DNA of 64,000 bases, from the NCBI GenBank assembly GCA_964036045.1, contig OZ038382.1, positions 150,548,961 through 150,612,960 on the forward strand, written 5' to 3'. This stretch comes from Eutreptiella sp. 'Long Island Sound 2002' (lineage: Eukaryota > Euglenozoa > Euglenophyceae > Eutreptiales > Eutreptiaceae). The notes beneath the pieces are model-generated. The model saw only the letters and a list, made by a program, of their open reading frames with translations, made no database searches and was not told the origin of the DNA. Positions 11,842-24,200 of this stretch are shown here, piece by piece (position 1 is the first letter of the stretch; every line of letters starts with the position of its first letter). Both the position numbers and the translations under genes were made by a program.

Positions 11842-13550
11842 TCAACCTGGCATGCGGTGACTGCCTGCTGTGCTCAAGGGGAGGACCAGTGGTGCAGAAA
11901 TGGGGTCAGATGAGTAAGCCACAGACCCAACCGGGGCAACAGGATTGATGCAAGACTGGACACAGCTATCCGCTGGTGCCTGGGGGGAAGGCGTGTGACG
12001 GGTCTGTTCTATGCCTTCCACAATACCCGCACATCTCGGATTGGATTGGGTTTGCATGGGACGAGATTTTGGGCAATGGGGGTTGTGGTTGTCTCCGGAG
12101 GCATGGGGGTGGTATATGAAATATTCGACCGTATCTTCCGAAGCGATATTATACTGCACGGCTGTTCAATAAGTGATTGCAGAGAGAGCAGAGACACAGG
12201 TTCACTACAGTCGGCAGGTCAATGCTGTGTACTGGGGACCAATGCTCCATTCGCGATGGTAGCAAAGCCGGGTTAGCCCCTTACCCTTTGTTGTCCCTTC
12301 GTATGGCCACTACCTGCGTTGGCTCGGTTTGGAACCTCAAAGAGCCACACGCCAGTCTGGTGGCAAACAGGTGCTTTAGACCTTTTGGGGATATGTCTCT
12401 CGAGGCCATTATGTCACCACACCTACGCAACACACATGCTGAAGAGCAAATGCATGTAGCCTCACAGTAATCCTGAGGGATGTGCAAGTAGTCCAGTGCT
12501 CTCTGCATGTGCTCAATACTATTTCTGCTGCATTTGTGTTTTTGGTGAGAGATCTGCACAGCCAGCACATACATCACCGCAGTCATCGACCCTGTCCAAG
12601 TCAACCTCGTTCCTTCCCCACTCTAAGCGTCTATGCGGGTATTCGAAGCGAATTCCAAGAGGGGTCAGTTGCTGGTGATTTAAACACGCGTCGTCTTGCG
12701 AAGAAAACTGGCAGTGGGCTTCATTAATCGACTTTCTGTTTCTGGTTTGCTGGAATCTGTGACAAAAGGGATCGTGCATTAGAAACCACTGGCTGCGGTG
12801 CACTCGGAGGACGGTACACGCTGCTCAACAATCTTCGGCGCAAGCCGATCCATCGCTCGTTCGGACACACCCACATCTGATATGTGACTGAGTGAGGCCC
12901 CTGCCTCAGAAGGACCTTCAAGCATCCAACACATGCACATGACCCCGCAAATATGTGCAGTGCTCACTTCGCTCCCGTTTCCTTCAAAATTTGATATTTT
13001 CTCTGCAACAAGGGGCCCCAGACAGTCACCCGGTTGATTCCCGGGATCGTCTGTGGTCTGGTTTTCGTCGCCTGCTGTTGTCAACCCCTGCTTTGGTCAG
13101 TGGAGGGTTGTCCTTACTGTCTTGCTTTTGTTGTCAACGGAGCCCAGTGGTCCTTCCGGACGCTCAGATGTACCAGATGTCGTCTCCGAAGAGTGCAATG
13201 GTCCAAGAGCAGCCTCCCACACACTGAGGCCGACTGAACACAGGGTCCCGCATTCGAATGCAGCGGGGTTGCGGTTGCATGCCGCCGGCAGTAGAAATCG
13301 ACACAGTGCCGCAGAAATCGTGGTTTGGTGAACGCGGGTGATCAATTGCCGACAATCCCCTTTCCCGATTGTGGTTCTGGTGTTCAATGCAGAGGGAAAG
13401 GCGACCTTTTGGCTTGGAAGGCCTGCGCTTCTTCGTCAGGTCCCGCTTTCCGCCCTCATCAGCTTCACCATCGGTGCCAGAGCCATAGGCCTGCGCAAAG
13501 TGTTGACCAGTGCCTCGAAACCCAGGGTAGTGCAAATTGTACCGGCCCAC
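11842..13550 (-). CDS. Possible exons of an unknown gene
   Basis: Three minus-strand segments look more like protein than their surroundings. 13550-13390 has a basic, NLS-like KKRRPSKPKGR and could start at an acceptor GCGCAG near 13495. 13084-12930 is an acidic, polar stretch beginning near ACAACAG. 12159-11842 is Pro/Ser-rich. I could not join them in phase, found no start and no domain, and they may be chance. Confidence 0.2.
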
Positions 13551-14595
13551 GGCTGTCCTTTATCCCCCCCCCCCGAAACGTGCCAGATCGCTATACGCCT
13601 GCACCTCAAGCACCGGCGGGCCAGTCAGTGCTGTCGGCCACCGCCGAACTGTCGGTTGACCATCAACTATGGTCCGTTGACCGTGAGCCGCCATCGGCGA
13701 TGCAGAATACCACCTTATACTGTGCGGAGAACTGGCCTCGCAGGCAAAGCACCCTTTAGAACGACAACGTGCCCTTTAGAACAGGGGCTGGAGGTACACC
13801 ACGACCCTTCTACATCCAGTGCGGGTCAGTCCAAGCCCAGCGCCCCCCATGCCTTTAGCAAAGAACGAAGTAATACGTTTTCCAATGAGTGACACCAGAA
13901 CAAGTTGGTTCATAGTGGGTGTCTGCCTGTTTGGCCTCATCTCTCTGCAAAGCCTCGCTGTTCCTCTTTCACTTGGGGTGTGGTCAACAGGTTTTACACC
14001 CCATCGATGTGCCACCAAAATGTCCAGAACTAAACGGAAAATCCAAATTACCCCCCCCCCATCTCTCGCATGTTTTGACCTACCCTCTTCAGCCCCACCC
14101 CAGCGTGTGGTCAACCAACCCACCCATCCACACATGGAGGATTCCCTCCTCAGAAGGTGAACGAGTACGTACACCCGGAAGCACCGACCGGCATACTCAC
14201 TCAGCCTTAATGCGCCCCCGCAAGGAGAAAACCGAAAAACAACTTGACCCCCTGCCCGCCCTGCCCCTTCATGCGTCCAAAATGGCACAAACGATTCTGG
14301 CAGACGCACGACCAAGCGGTAGCGTTGTTGTCGGGCCCAATGTTGGGCGAAAAAATTGCTGCCCCCGATGGGCGTAGAGTTGGGGGAACGGGGGAGGCGC
14401 GGGGTGGGGGGGTCCCGGTCCCTGATCAAACGCCCCCTGGTAGCCCAGGTGCTGGAATGGAGGGCACACAAACAGTTGCCTGACAGACATCCACAGCGTC
14501 CAGACGTCAGGGGGGGGGAAACGCAGATGCATCCCGCTCTTCCATAAACGCTTGTGACCCGAGACCATCGGCTGAGAAGGCCAGGGGACACGTAC

Positions 14596-14957
14596 CCGCG
14601 TTGGAGAGTCGTAGCGCGATGGCGAGTTCACGTACTGAGCACGGGCCACCGCAGGAGAGGCGTGCTGCAACGAAGACACCGTCGGCGAGTTGTACTTGGT
14701 GGTGGAGCCGTAGCCCCCTCGAGGGCTGTCATAGGGACTTCCACTGGACCGAGAGCTTGACCCAGAGCCAGGGGCACCGCGGGTCTCACGGCGGGGAAGG
14801 GGGGACCCTTTGCGAGGCTGCGAGGCAGAGAGCACAAAGGGGGACGTGGGCAATTTGCGGGTAGTGGTGCGCTTTGGGGTCGGGGTGTTGTCACTGTTGT
14901 CCCTTGCAGCGTTGCGGAGCAGGTTGGGATTGATGATTTTGTTGCTCGAGGAGGGGC
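14596..14957 (-). CDS. Gln-rich gene, exon 6 (Ser/Pro-rich)
   Basis: Acceptor TTTGCAG at 14958-14964; donor GCGG then GTACGT at 14595. The entry phase (one base carried over) fits exon 5 exactly. About 120 residues are Ser/Pro/Arg/Gly-rich with repeated 'SPxRYDSP', 'YNSPT' and 'SPYDSPRGGYG' motifs, typical of a disordered region open to proline-directed phosphorylation. Further downstream exon(s) must hold the stop codon; I could not place them. Confidence 0.55.
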
Positions 14958-15063
14958 CTGCAAACGAGGGGCGTGTGCGTGTGCAGGGGTGCGGGCAGGC
15001 CAGTGTTGAGCCATATGCAATGCCTTCATACCGGTGACAGACCAACAGCAGCACCAAAATAAC

Positions 15064-15343
15064 CCTGAACGGGTATGAATGACACCTCTGGTGCAATATG
15101 CCGGAAGAAATTTTTTTTTGGGATGTGGAAATGTCCCTGGCTTTGTCCAACAACCACCCACTGGTCAAACGGCACCTTTTTGCCTTCAAACACTGTCCAA
15201 CGACTGACTGTCAAATGGCATTGCTGATCGTTGCGCAAAGCGGAAGGGTTGGGTTGCAACGAACCATTGCTTAGGACAGTGAGTATTGACTTGACAGTTG
15301 CAACAGTCAGCTTGAAAACTCCCTTGCGCCCTGGCACTTGACC
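15064..15343 (-). CDS. Gln-rich gene, exon 5
   Basis: Follows a 30-nt intron (15373-15344; GTTTTGG ... TTCCAG) that contains an in-frame TGA, so it must be removed for the frame to stay open. About 93 residues in a mixed hydrophobic/polar pattern (KLTVATVKSILTVL; FDQWVVVGQSQGHFHIPKK) suggest a folded beta-rich domain that I do not recognise. Ends with CAGG then GTTATT, leaving one base that exon 6 completes. Confidence 0.6.
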
Positions 15344-15373
15344 CTGGAATCCTTCTCATTGCAAATCCAAAAC

Positions 15374-15553
15374 CTCCAGGGATTTGGTCAAAAGCATCGC
15401 CAACCCTGAGGCAGAACTGCAATCAATCGCAAACGTCTCGTTCCTGCCCATACCAGAACAGATTGACGAGTCGTATGACGTGACAATTCTCTCTGCACTG
15501 ACCCCCTTGAGGCGCCACAGCAACGTACACATCACCAGGGTGACCAAGGGCAT
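15374..15553 (-). CDS. Gln-rich gene, exon 4
   Basis: Acceptor ATCGCACAG; 180 nt, phase 0 on both sides. The peptide runs from MPLVTLVMCTLLWRLKG through YDSSICSGMGRNETFAIDCSS to LTKSLE, which then joins GQVPGRKGVF of exon 5. The two other frames here stay open for similar distances, so the frame choice rests on the phase agreement with both neighbours. Confidence 0.55.
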
Positions 15554-15722
15554 CTGTGCGATTTGATGCGGTGTGCGAGTACTTCGTCCACACAATTGTG
15601 AAGACGCCGCTGTTCCGGAAGTCGTGGGGGGTAGTGGAGAAAGAGCCCGAGAGCATGCCATGTGCCAAGCGCATGAAGCATGCCACTTGTATTGGTTTCG
15701 TCCTCCCCAGGGTTCCTTCTAC

Positions 15723-15944
15723 CGAGCAGGCCAGAGCACATGCCGCAAAAGACATACGTTTGTCAGCCGAGGCACTGGCGCCGGCTGACTGTCTGCTAGC
15801 GGTGGAGCCAGCGGCATGTCTGTTGGTGATGACGAAGGATGTGGGCGCTGAGGACACGGCCGAGGATGCGGCTGCCGTGGAGGAGGATCCGTGCGAAACT
15901 CCATTGAGGTTGAGGTGCAGCATCTCGGCGGCAATAGAATTGGT
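15723..15944 (-). CDS. Gln-rich gene, exon 3
   Basis: Acceptor TTCGTCAG (15945-15947), donor TGCTCG then GTAGAAG (15722). 222 nt, phase 0 at both ends. The peptide begins TNSIAAEMLHLNLNGVSHG and continues Ser/Ala-rich, probably a linker. No domain recognised. Confidence 0.55.
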
Positions 15945-16069
15945 CTGACGAAGCGGATGCCGATGTCATGGACCAGCAGATGCATCGCCAACAATCATGC
16001 ACTCATGATCTCAGCCTGACGTGCCCCATTCTGCAATGCAACGACCATGGGATTTGCTCGGGCAGATAC

Positions 16070-16327
16070 CTGTTGAGACTGCAAGCGCTGTAATGAAGGA
16101 GCCACGGGCCGTCCGGCCGACGGCGGTTCGACGCGGGGCGGTGCGGTAGCTGGAGGGCCTCGGGTCTGGGCCGCTTGCTGCATTTGTTTGCTCGCCGCCG
16201 GTGACAGTGCAGGCACGGGGGCTTCATCAGAGGCGGAGAGGCTTGGCCTTGGGGAAGGCCTTGGGTGCGTCGTGTCAGCAAATTGACGGGACGGCTGGTG
16301 TAAGCTGACAGAGTGTTCCATCGGGAC
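16070..16327 (-). CDS. Gln-rich gene, exon 2 (Pro/Gln-rich)
   Basis: Strong acceptor CTTTCCACAG and donor CAACAG then GTATCT (16069). 258 nt, phase 0. Starts VPMEHSVSLHQPSRQ and ends LQRLQSQQ. Low-complexity Pro/Gln/Ala composition like exon 1, consistent with one disordered regulatory protein. The 1.9 kb to exon 1 may hold another exon that I could not identify. Confidence 0.55.
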
Positions 16328-18209
16328 CTGTGGAAAGAGAGACGAAACCCAACGCGAAATGCGGTGCGTCACCAACGCTACAGGTGCTGCGTGGGGGTGC
16401 ACATGCCATGGAGTGTGAAATCTTGTGACGGAAAGGGGGCAACGATTTGGGCAGCCTTCGTGCACAATACGATGCAGAAAAGAGATGGGGGTCAGCCCCT
16501 CCTCAAACTCTTGACTCAAAACACGCGAGGGCACCCGACTCTGACCCGGTGACCACCGAATGTGTTGCTGTTGGAAGGACTTTTGCTTTCAAGAATACAT
16601 TTGTGCCTTTTTCCCTTTCTGCTGGCTTGCCACTCCACTTCACTGTTTGATGTGGCACACCAAGCCGCACCACCGGGTGCACGTTGCCTATTTTGTTTAA
16701 CAAAAATTCACACACTGAAGTACCCCAATGCCCTTCCCCCAAACCTTTCTGGTGAACGACCTCTAGCCCCGCCCCCACAGCCACAGTCCACACGTCCACA
16801 AAACAAAACAGAGTGCAAGAAACCGGGAGTACCAACCGGCAAACGTACTCCAACTTATGCCCCCCGCCCCCCAGGTCAAACCCTTTTTCAAGTTGCGCAA
16901 GTGTGGTGTGTGCCCTTGAGGGCGTACAAGAAAGGAGGTATGTAGTGCATTTGTGTGGGTGAGGGTGTACTGTCTCTCCCATGGCTCACGACTGCTGTTT
17001 GTATCATTCAGCCTCGTGTTTCCGAGTGGAACGTGGGGCTGGAAACCTTTTCCCTTTTGTGTGTGACCTGTGGGCTTCTGTTTGATGAAAATTATATTTT
17101 CAACAATTGCAACGTCACAAATTCTGTCCCGATCCCTACAATGCTTGTTTTAATCGTGCCTATTTCCTGGAAATACTGATCCCTGAAACACTGGAGACGA
17201 CAAAAGGCTGCGGGGACAAAGACATCCCCCCTCCATATGCTGACGTTGGAGAGTGGGGAGTACCACAAAGCAACAAAGCGGGCAACAAAAATTCTTCAGG
17301 AGCTGTCTGGTGCAAGACAAATGCTTTGGAACCTATTTGAAGAGCAACCTGGAGCGCCCTTCAGCCTGACATGGGAGATGGTAGCAGAGCAGGCGGCTGT
17401 GGCTGTGGCCACGCCACATCACCTGCACTACATGGGGTCAAACCAACAGTAAGGCGTCTTGTCAGTTGTTAGGTCGTTCAAAATGCAGTCATCTAAAACC
17501 CATGCTCACAATCCCATCGATAAATGTGCTCATCTTATAGAACATTCAATTGGCACCCCCTTTTTTTGCTGATGGCTACTGCTGGTTGGAACATTTTAAA
17601 GTCAGATATCCAGAAGCTGCAAAGCATGGGGGGGGGGGGGGTCTGCAGTTCAGTTCTAGACACCAACCCCCGTGGCGTCCGGGAGGGAGGGGGGGGGGGG
17701 GGTTCGAAAACTTTTCTCCATTTTGGGGGCATGTTTGAATTCCCCATTTCATTCTGAGCATTTTGAGTATACACAAATGGGGTGAAGATTGGTTTTACCA
17801 CTCACAACAAATAAAAAACAGTACCATATTCCAACAGATGTACCTGTGATTCAGCAAAGGCTTCCAGGCCAGCAGAAGAAGACACGTGGCACGGTATTCC
17901 CTAACTCATTGTGAGCATTTTGAAGGTAAACAAGTGGGGGGAAATCAAGCGTGTTGCAAATTTTCCAGGCTCAAAAAAATTTTCCGGGCGCCCCTGGCGC
18001 ACAAGTTGCCAGTTCTACCAGGTGCAAACTAGTTTGGGTTGGGGGGTCCAGGGGGGGGGGGGTTGGTGTCAGGCCTCACAGGTAAGCCCCCCCCCCCGTG
18101 CTGCAAAGGTCTACTGGTCTGCTCAGAAATGCACAACGATTTCGACTGCGCATGATGCCGATCTCCTCAATCTTATCCAACCATGCGATGATGGATGACA
18201 GCAGAATAC

Positions 18210-18361
18210 CTGCGCCTGAGGACGAGGAAGATTTGTCGAGCCATACTGTTGGGCAACCTGTTGCTGCTGCGGCTGGTAAATCTGCTGCATTCGCTGTTGC
18301 TGCTGCTGCAAGTGTTGCTGCTGAATCTGCTGCTGCTGCTGCTGTTGCATCTGCTGTTGCA

Positions 18362-18411
<50 letters not shown>

Positions 18412-18710
18412 GTTACATGCTGAGGCTGCACTGGCTGTGGAGGTGCTGTTGCTATTGCTGTTGCCGGTGACGGCTGGCCCACAGAAGCGCTGTTGTGGTA
18501 TAAATGTTGGCGTGCATGAGCGGAAAGAATTTGAACCGGAATGTCCTCAATGTGAGTCACCAATGGATGCGGGTTGGTGCCCGGCTTTGTCTTCATGATG
18601 GGCCGGAAGCCAGAAAACGAATTGGACTCTGCAGTGGTGATCTTGCCTTGTATCGGTGCAGTAGATGCTGAGGTGACATCAGTTGTTGCTCTTGTGTCCG
18701 TAAACATGAT
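18210..18710 (-). CDS. Gln-rich gene, exon 1 with polyglutamine tract
   Basis: Ends at a clear donor (GCGCAG then GTATTC, donor at 18209), phase 0. The 5' limit is approximate: an acceptor CATACACAG precedes an ATG (MFTDTRATTDV) near 18708, which may be the start codon. The peptide has a possibly folded stretch (FSGFRPIMKTKPG ... VTHIEDIPVQIL), then Pro/Gln, then about 60 residues mostly Gln with Met/His/Leu interruptions coded by CAG. Gln-rich tracts with Ser/Pro-rich tails are typical of transcription or RNA-binding cofactors, but no diagnostic domain is visible, so function is not assigned. Confidence 0.55.
18290..18412 (-). repeat. Interrupted CAG microsatellite
   Basis: CTG on the plus strand, CAG on the minus; a pure run of about 17 units near 18360-18412 plus interrupted units. 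It is in frame and coding (polyGln) within the exon above. Confidence 0.9.
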
Positions 18711-18799
18711 CTGTGTATGAGTGGTTACCATAGAATGTGTGATCCACTGCTTCTCCAGCACAACTTTGCAGTGCCCTGATATGCGTTCCTCCTCTCACG

Positions 18800-20270
18800 C
18801 ATCCTTGCTGTTGCATTCACACACACCCATGACCGTCGGTCAAAACATGCACATATTCCGATCCATTCAAACCCCTCACCATCACCCTCTCACTCACTCC
18901 AGATCACCAGTGCAGTAGACCACATTCATGCTCACCCTCACACCTAGCTCCACTGTGGAACGCTCCAATACGAGCACACCTTTGCGCAATGACTTTCAAT
19001 CGGTGTCAGAGTGCAGGTGTGCAAGACGTCGAAGCCTTGGTGCTCGTGTGGGCACGCGTGCAAATATGTTGGGGGAAAATGGGGTAGGGCAGTGCTTTGG
19101 CGAGCCCACCACTGGCGGAATGTGGTGCACTCGAGAAAATCAGGCTGTGTGCCGAGTGGGGCTGTGTTTGCTAATGGCCCACTGGGGGAAATGGGGCTCT
19201 CTTTGTCCCCATACAGTAGGACGGTGCTTTGGCCCGTCCACTACACACACCAAAAAGGGTTAGGTTGCCAAAAGTAAGGGAAAAGTGGGAGAGCCGGGGG
19301 GAAACCAAGGGGAGGTGGGGGGGAAACCAAGGGGAGGAGGGGGGACGAGTGAGACCTAATTCAGGTGAGCTAAGCGAAGCCGTGGAACACGTGATACTAG
19401 CTAACTAAATGCTGGGACAGTGAGATTGTAGTCGCAAAAGGCCCTCCCCTCCTGGTCTACACCCCGCTGAAAAAAAAAAGCTGCCCCTGCAGGTCATGTT
19501 GAGGACAACCCATCAAGGGGGCAGGAACCATATATAGGGGAGTTGTTGGGCACACAGAAGAGGAATACCCCAAAACCCCAATTGCTGCCTATGTTCCAGA
19601 TGTGATGACCTGGCGGGGCCTTGGACATCTGACAACAAGGCCCACTTCTGTGCCTCCACCCGAACCCCACCAAAAGTGTAAATGGGCACAAAGATTGCCT
19701 TCGTGCAGATGGAAATTAGACAAATTTGAAACGCCTATTTGGGAAGAGGAGCAGACAAAGTCTGGTTTCAGCCTTGAGGAGGCCCTGGCCAAGTCTAAGG
19801 CTAAGCCTGCATTAAGCATCGGCTAAGCCCAGGAGAAGTCCGTGATTGGTCCTGGTCAAGGCTGGATTAAGCCCCAGTTCAGCCCAGGTAGGGGCTGTCA
19901 TGGTGTGCCTATCCAGCAGCCGAGCGAGTGTGGACTGTGCATGCTAATCATCGCCGTCGTCATTATCATCTACGTTACAAAAGGGGAAAGCCTTCAGGGG
20001 GTCTTGCTTGTCTGCTGCAAGACTCCCAGCCTCAGAACAAGAAGTAGACAAAGAAGAAGAAGCGGCCATGGGTTAAACAGCTACACTTGCCACATGCACA
20101 AGCAGGATGGCATGCTAAGCCCAGGTTGAGTCCAAGTCAAGAGTTAACCCAAGTTAAGCCCAGGTTATACATGGGTTAAGCCTGGAATAAATGTTGTTAA
20201 CCCTGGATTAAGTCCAATTTGAGTTGACCAAACTAAGCCCACGACAACTGAGAAATGGTCATAGCATTCC
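18800..20270. other. No recognisable gene; AAGCCCAGGTTAAG-like repeats
   Basis: 19795-20215 contains several degenerate units of AAGCCCAGGTTAAG. A plus-strand frame at 19602-19826 has a natural-looking charged C-terminus, but I see no domain or splice partner. Confidence 0.35.
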
Positions 20271-20374
20271 AACAAGGGGTCCGCAATACAAAAATGCGAT
20301 GCCCACGGGGGGGACGTCTCCTCACTTTTATACGTGACTCCCCCCCCATTTGAAGTGAGCCGAAGGCCCCCAAG

Positions 20375-20775
20375 GGGGGGGGGGGGATTGGAAGGGGGGG
20401 GGGGGGGTTCAAGGAGGGGCAATGGGGGGGGAGGCGGTTGGGAGGGTCGGTTGGGGGGGGGGGTCCAGGTGGGGCGATTTGGGGTGGTGAGGGGGGGGGG
20501 CGGGGGGGGGGGGCACAGGCTCCCCTTACCTCCCCTTGCCCTCAATCTAACCATACCATCAACCCTAACCTTTGCAACCAATTGGTTTGGCCATGCCAGC
20601 CATGTTAATTGGGCTGCACAAGATCCCCCAAATTTCGTTCATGGCTGCTTTTGCCACACCATTGCTCTCCATTTTGGACCCCAACACTCATTCTAACCTG
20701 AGCCTATGGTGAGAGCTAGGGCTAGGGGCAGGGCTAGGGTTAGGGTTAGGGCTAGGGTTAGGGCTAGGGTCACCG
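20375..20775 (+). repeat. Dispersed G-rich plus telomere-like repeat, copy 2
   Basis: Homologous to 4730-5118: the same order of G runs, the same conserved stretch (from 20515) and a terminal tract of GGGCTAGGGTTAGGG-like units (20720-20772). Confidence 0.8.
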
Positions 20776-21089
20776 AGCTGGTGGAACCAGTCTTGGTTTT
20801 ATAACCCTTTTTAGTGTCTAGGGTGGACCTACCAGGTTTAGCAGCAAGCAGCAAGCAAGCAGCAAGCAAGCAAGCAGCACGCGCGAAATGGGGAAAAATC
20901 AGAACTCCGTCGTGGTGCTTTGGATTTGGTTGAAATTCTATTGCCTTCGGCAGTGCACCTCGAAGAGAGGTTGACAGTCAGCCAATCAGTCCCTGAGCCA
21001 GCAAGCAGGCAGTCAGTCAGATACACACAGTTTGGGTTTTTTGTCAGTGGCAGATGCGGCCCCAAGCAGCAGGGAGGCCCTGTGTTGCA

Positions 21090-21161
21090 ACCCAAGCCTG
21101 GCCGAGTGGTAAAGCAGCCGACCGGTACCAGCTGGTCGGCGGTTCGAACCCGAGTTTGGCT
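21090..21161 (+). tRNA. tRNA-like sequence (probable pseudo-tRNA or SINE head)
   Basis: 72 nt with a near-consensus A box (TGGCCGAGTGG) and B box (GGTTCGAACC). The ends pair 6 of 7 (ACCCAAG with TTTGGCT). The middle pairs too extensively for a standard 5-bp anticodon stem with a 7-nt loop, so the anticodon is unclear and a working tRNA is unlikely. Confidence 0.4.
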
Positions 21162-21197
21162 ATTATGGCGCCGCCGCCGGCGGCGGCGCTAAAATTC

Positions 21198-21265
21198 GGC
21201 AGACCAGGATTCGAACCGGCGCCTGCAAATTAGGAATCAGTTGCGTTACCACTGGACCGCTGGCC
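21198..21265 (-). tRNA. tRNA-like sequence, opposite strand
   Basis: On the minus strand: an A-box-like GGTCCAGTGGT and a B box GGTTCGAATCC at the right spacing, with a TTCCTAA segment that could be an anticodon loop (CCT). Acceptor and anticodon stems are poorly paired. It faces the tRNA-like sequence at 21090 across a short CCGCCGG-rich palindrome. Confidence 0.35.
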
Positions 21266-21299
21266 GTGTTGATAGCACTGTGCGTCCCCACTGCTTGTA

Positions 21300-24200
21300 G
21301 CCTATTAAGCAAAAACTTTTGACCCCCCCCCCAACACCCCCACCCCCCCCCCACCCCCCAAAAAAGTGATATCCAGTTTTAGGGGGTAGAGGCCTCAAAA
21401 TCAAAAAATCCATTGGGGGATGGTCTTACTGGGGAAAATAATGATTTTACAAGGGGTTGGACATCCAATATCATGCCTTGGGGTATGCTACGCGAATAAC
21501 CCCAAAAAAGGGGGGGTATATGACGCCCGCGCCTGCGCTTGATCTAACAACCTCTCTTCGAGGTGATTTTGGTGCATGATACTCATGGGTGTGAAGTACA
21601 ATCACACAAAGTTTGAGCGAGAAACTCAACGGTGGCGGCCGGGAACGGGATTCGCAAGTGGCGGACCTCAATTTCAAAAAGTGCAATTTAGGGCCAAAAA
21701 CAGCCATTTTTGGGCCAAAAAAGCCCTGGAACACATTCAAAACGGCCAAACGAAGGGAAATCGTGGGTACACTCCACGGCTTGACTTCCCCGTGTCAACG
21801 AGCTCTTTGCCGCCCTCTTACTCCATGATATGTCCCGGAAACGGCCCAAAAAGGCCCCCAGAAGCTCCAAATGCCGATAGCCACAAACCAAGAATAGGCC
21901 ATAGCTTTGGCTACATGGCTCAAAATGCGATTCCGAGGGCACCTACTCCACCCGCAACCCCCCACTTTTTGTGGTTTCCACCCCTCAAAATTGCCCAAAC
22001 GGACGCCAAGACCCCAATACCTAGGCCCACTAGGCTGCGGCAAGCTGCAAGCTCAAGCCCAAACAGGTGGGTGCCCAAATGGGTCAATAGGGTCCAATAG
22101 GGGCAAAAAGATGACTTTTCTCAAAAATGATCCTGGACCATGTGCGACGCTACAACAAGTGTTTTTGGACCGTTTTGAGCTTGTGGTGGCCCATTTTGGT
22201 CCTCCGAAAATCCCAAAATGCCTTGAAAATGGGCTGTTTTGGGACCAAAAATGGGTCAAAAATGGGTCAAAAACACATTTTTCCAAACCTCATCCTAGAC
22301 CATTTGGGTTGCACAAGCGGGTGAAATGAGCCCATTTTGAGCCCATTTTGAGCCCATTTTGGGGCATTTTGGCCCCTCAGAAGTCCAAAAAGCCTTGAAA
22401 GTGGGCCTCGTGGTGATGGGGTTCACTTGCAAGCTGATTTCACTTTGTCAAGAGCCATCAATGTGTGAATCATTCTTGATGCCCCTCACCAGTCATAGCT
22501 GATGTTCCCTCCCCCACCAGCTCGGTCCCAATATTCAGTCTTGATTAGGGTTAGGGCTAGGGTTAGGGTTAGGGTCAAGGGTAAGGTTTGGGGGTAGGGT
22601 TAGGAGTAGGCTGAGGGTTGGGGTGGGCATTAGAGTCAAGGTTGGGTTCAAGGATAGTGTTGGGGTGCAAAGTGGACAAAATGGGCAAGGGGAATGAAAA
22701 AAAAAAAATTCGGGCGCCTTTGGCGCCACCATATGTATGGGCAGTAGCTGTTGACCCTTGGCAACTAAGTGGGCCCGGAGGGCAGGGAGGGGGGGGGGAG
22801 TCGCGTACCAGAACCGAGGAGGTGTCCCCCACATGGCGATGCCACTTGTACCACTTGTCAAATCTTTCCCATTTCCTCTCAGTTTCCCCCCCGTTTCCCC
22901 TAATGTTCCCCACTTCACCCGTGCAAACAGTATTTCATGCAATATCATGGAATTTCCGTTGGTTCCGTGTTAGAAAAGCCTCCCTGTTGGTGTGTGCCAA
23001 ACAGCTTTTAATCACCCTTGCTCACCAAAGTGTCGGCAACCATGGACCACTGTGCATCTTCAGATTTGTGATGCACCACGCATTGACACACTGGATTCTG
23101 TTTCATAAGGATCTTGTTTGCCTTTGCAATACCCTGCCCACCCAATATTCCTCCTTGTCTTTCACATTTCTACCGTTGTTTTTTGATCCTGCAATGTTGG
23201 ATACCCTCGATATCTTTGAGGGTATATTAGGGCGAGGGTACAGCACAGGGACAATCATTTGGTGCTGCCATATGGGCTTTCTGTTGGGGCTTCTCATCTC
23301 AAGCCAAGCTCATGCATAAGAAGGGGGCTGCCCTCTGGTGAGGGTCCCACATGGGGAGAGCACACCGGGTGGGACACAACCTACTAGAGTACATACCCTG
23401 GTGGGTTAGGATCTGTTACATTGGTACCCTAATCATGTTCCCTTTAATAATGTGTATGGGATTAGACCAGTGATCTGGGACTCATTATGCCAATACTTCC
23501 CAAAAACTACATCAAAACAAATAGAAATCGAAAGAATGTTGTGAGCAGCAGCAACTCTTCACAGAACTAACCCCTCTTTCCCAATACCACCGGCTCCCAA
23601 CTTGTTATCCTATCCATATACCAATTAGGAAGGGAAAAATACTATGAGTATCATGTAATACCAACAGTATTGCCCATGGGTTGCGCACACACATGCTTTG
23701 CTTTGCTTAAATACGAAGTCCCCATGTAACCGTGATTTTCCCTGACTTCGGCTGTGCTTGGGGAGGCAAATACGACATTTCGTGTACAGTGATGTGCGGA
23801 TCCTAAACACGTTACTCGTCAACCAAAACCCCTGAGAGATGCTTAGCGTCAGCTGTTGTGCTGCACAAAGAGACTGCAACAGAGCGTACCCTCCGCTTCT
23901 TCTTGGGGGCATTTGCATTGGAAGCCTCGAAATCCATAACGGCCTTTCGCAGTGCAGCGTTTTGCTCAGCGTTGTATGCCAGACTGTTGAAGTACTGTGC
24001 AGAGTAGAAGGGCGCACTGCAACAGTAAAACAATAGTGCAGGGCAGCCTTTACCAGCAAAAATAAAATCTCTGGCATCTGTGACACGGAGCCCCGCAGTT
24101 CAAGGGTAAATGGCGGCGGTTCGAAGGTGATTAGAGCGGTCTTTGACAAATCAAAATAAAAAGACAATGTCCTGAAAGCCCGCTGTGTGTAGGCGTGGGA

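Noticed and set aside
14269-14591. Extension of the Gln-rich gene exon 6 to the stop at 14269
   Set aside because: A strong GTACGT donor at 14595 precedes it and the peptide after that point becomes incoherent; the true 3' exon was not found.
21576-22329. Plus-strand frames with FERETQRW and later Pro-rich text
   Set aside because: The DNA is a repetitive TTTTGGGCC/GGCCAAAA landscape and overlapping frames look equally plausible; no domain.
22618-23319. Plus-strand frame of 233 codons
   Set aside because: Starts inside the telomere-like repeat family, has no domain and an incoherent composition.
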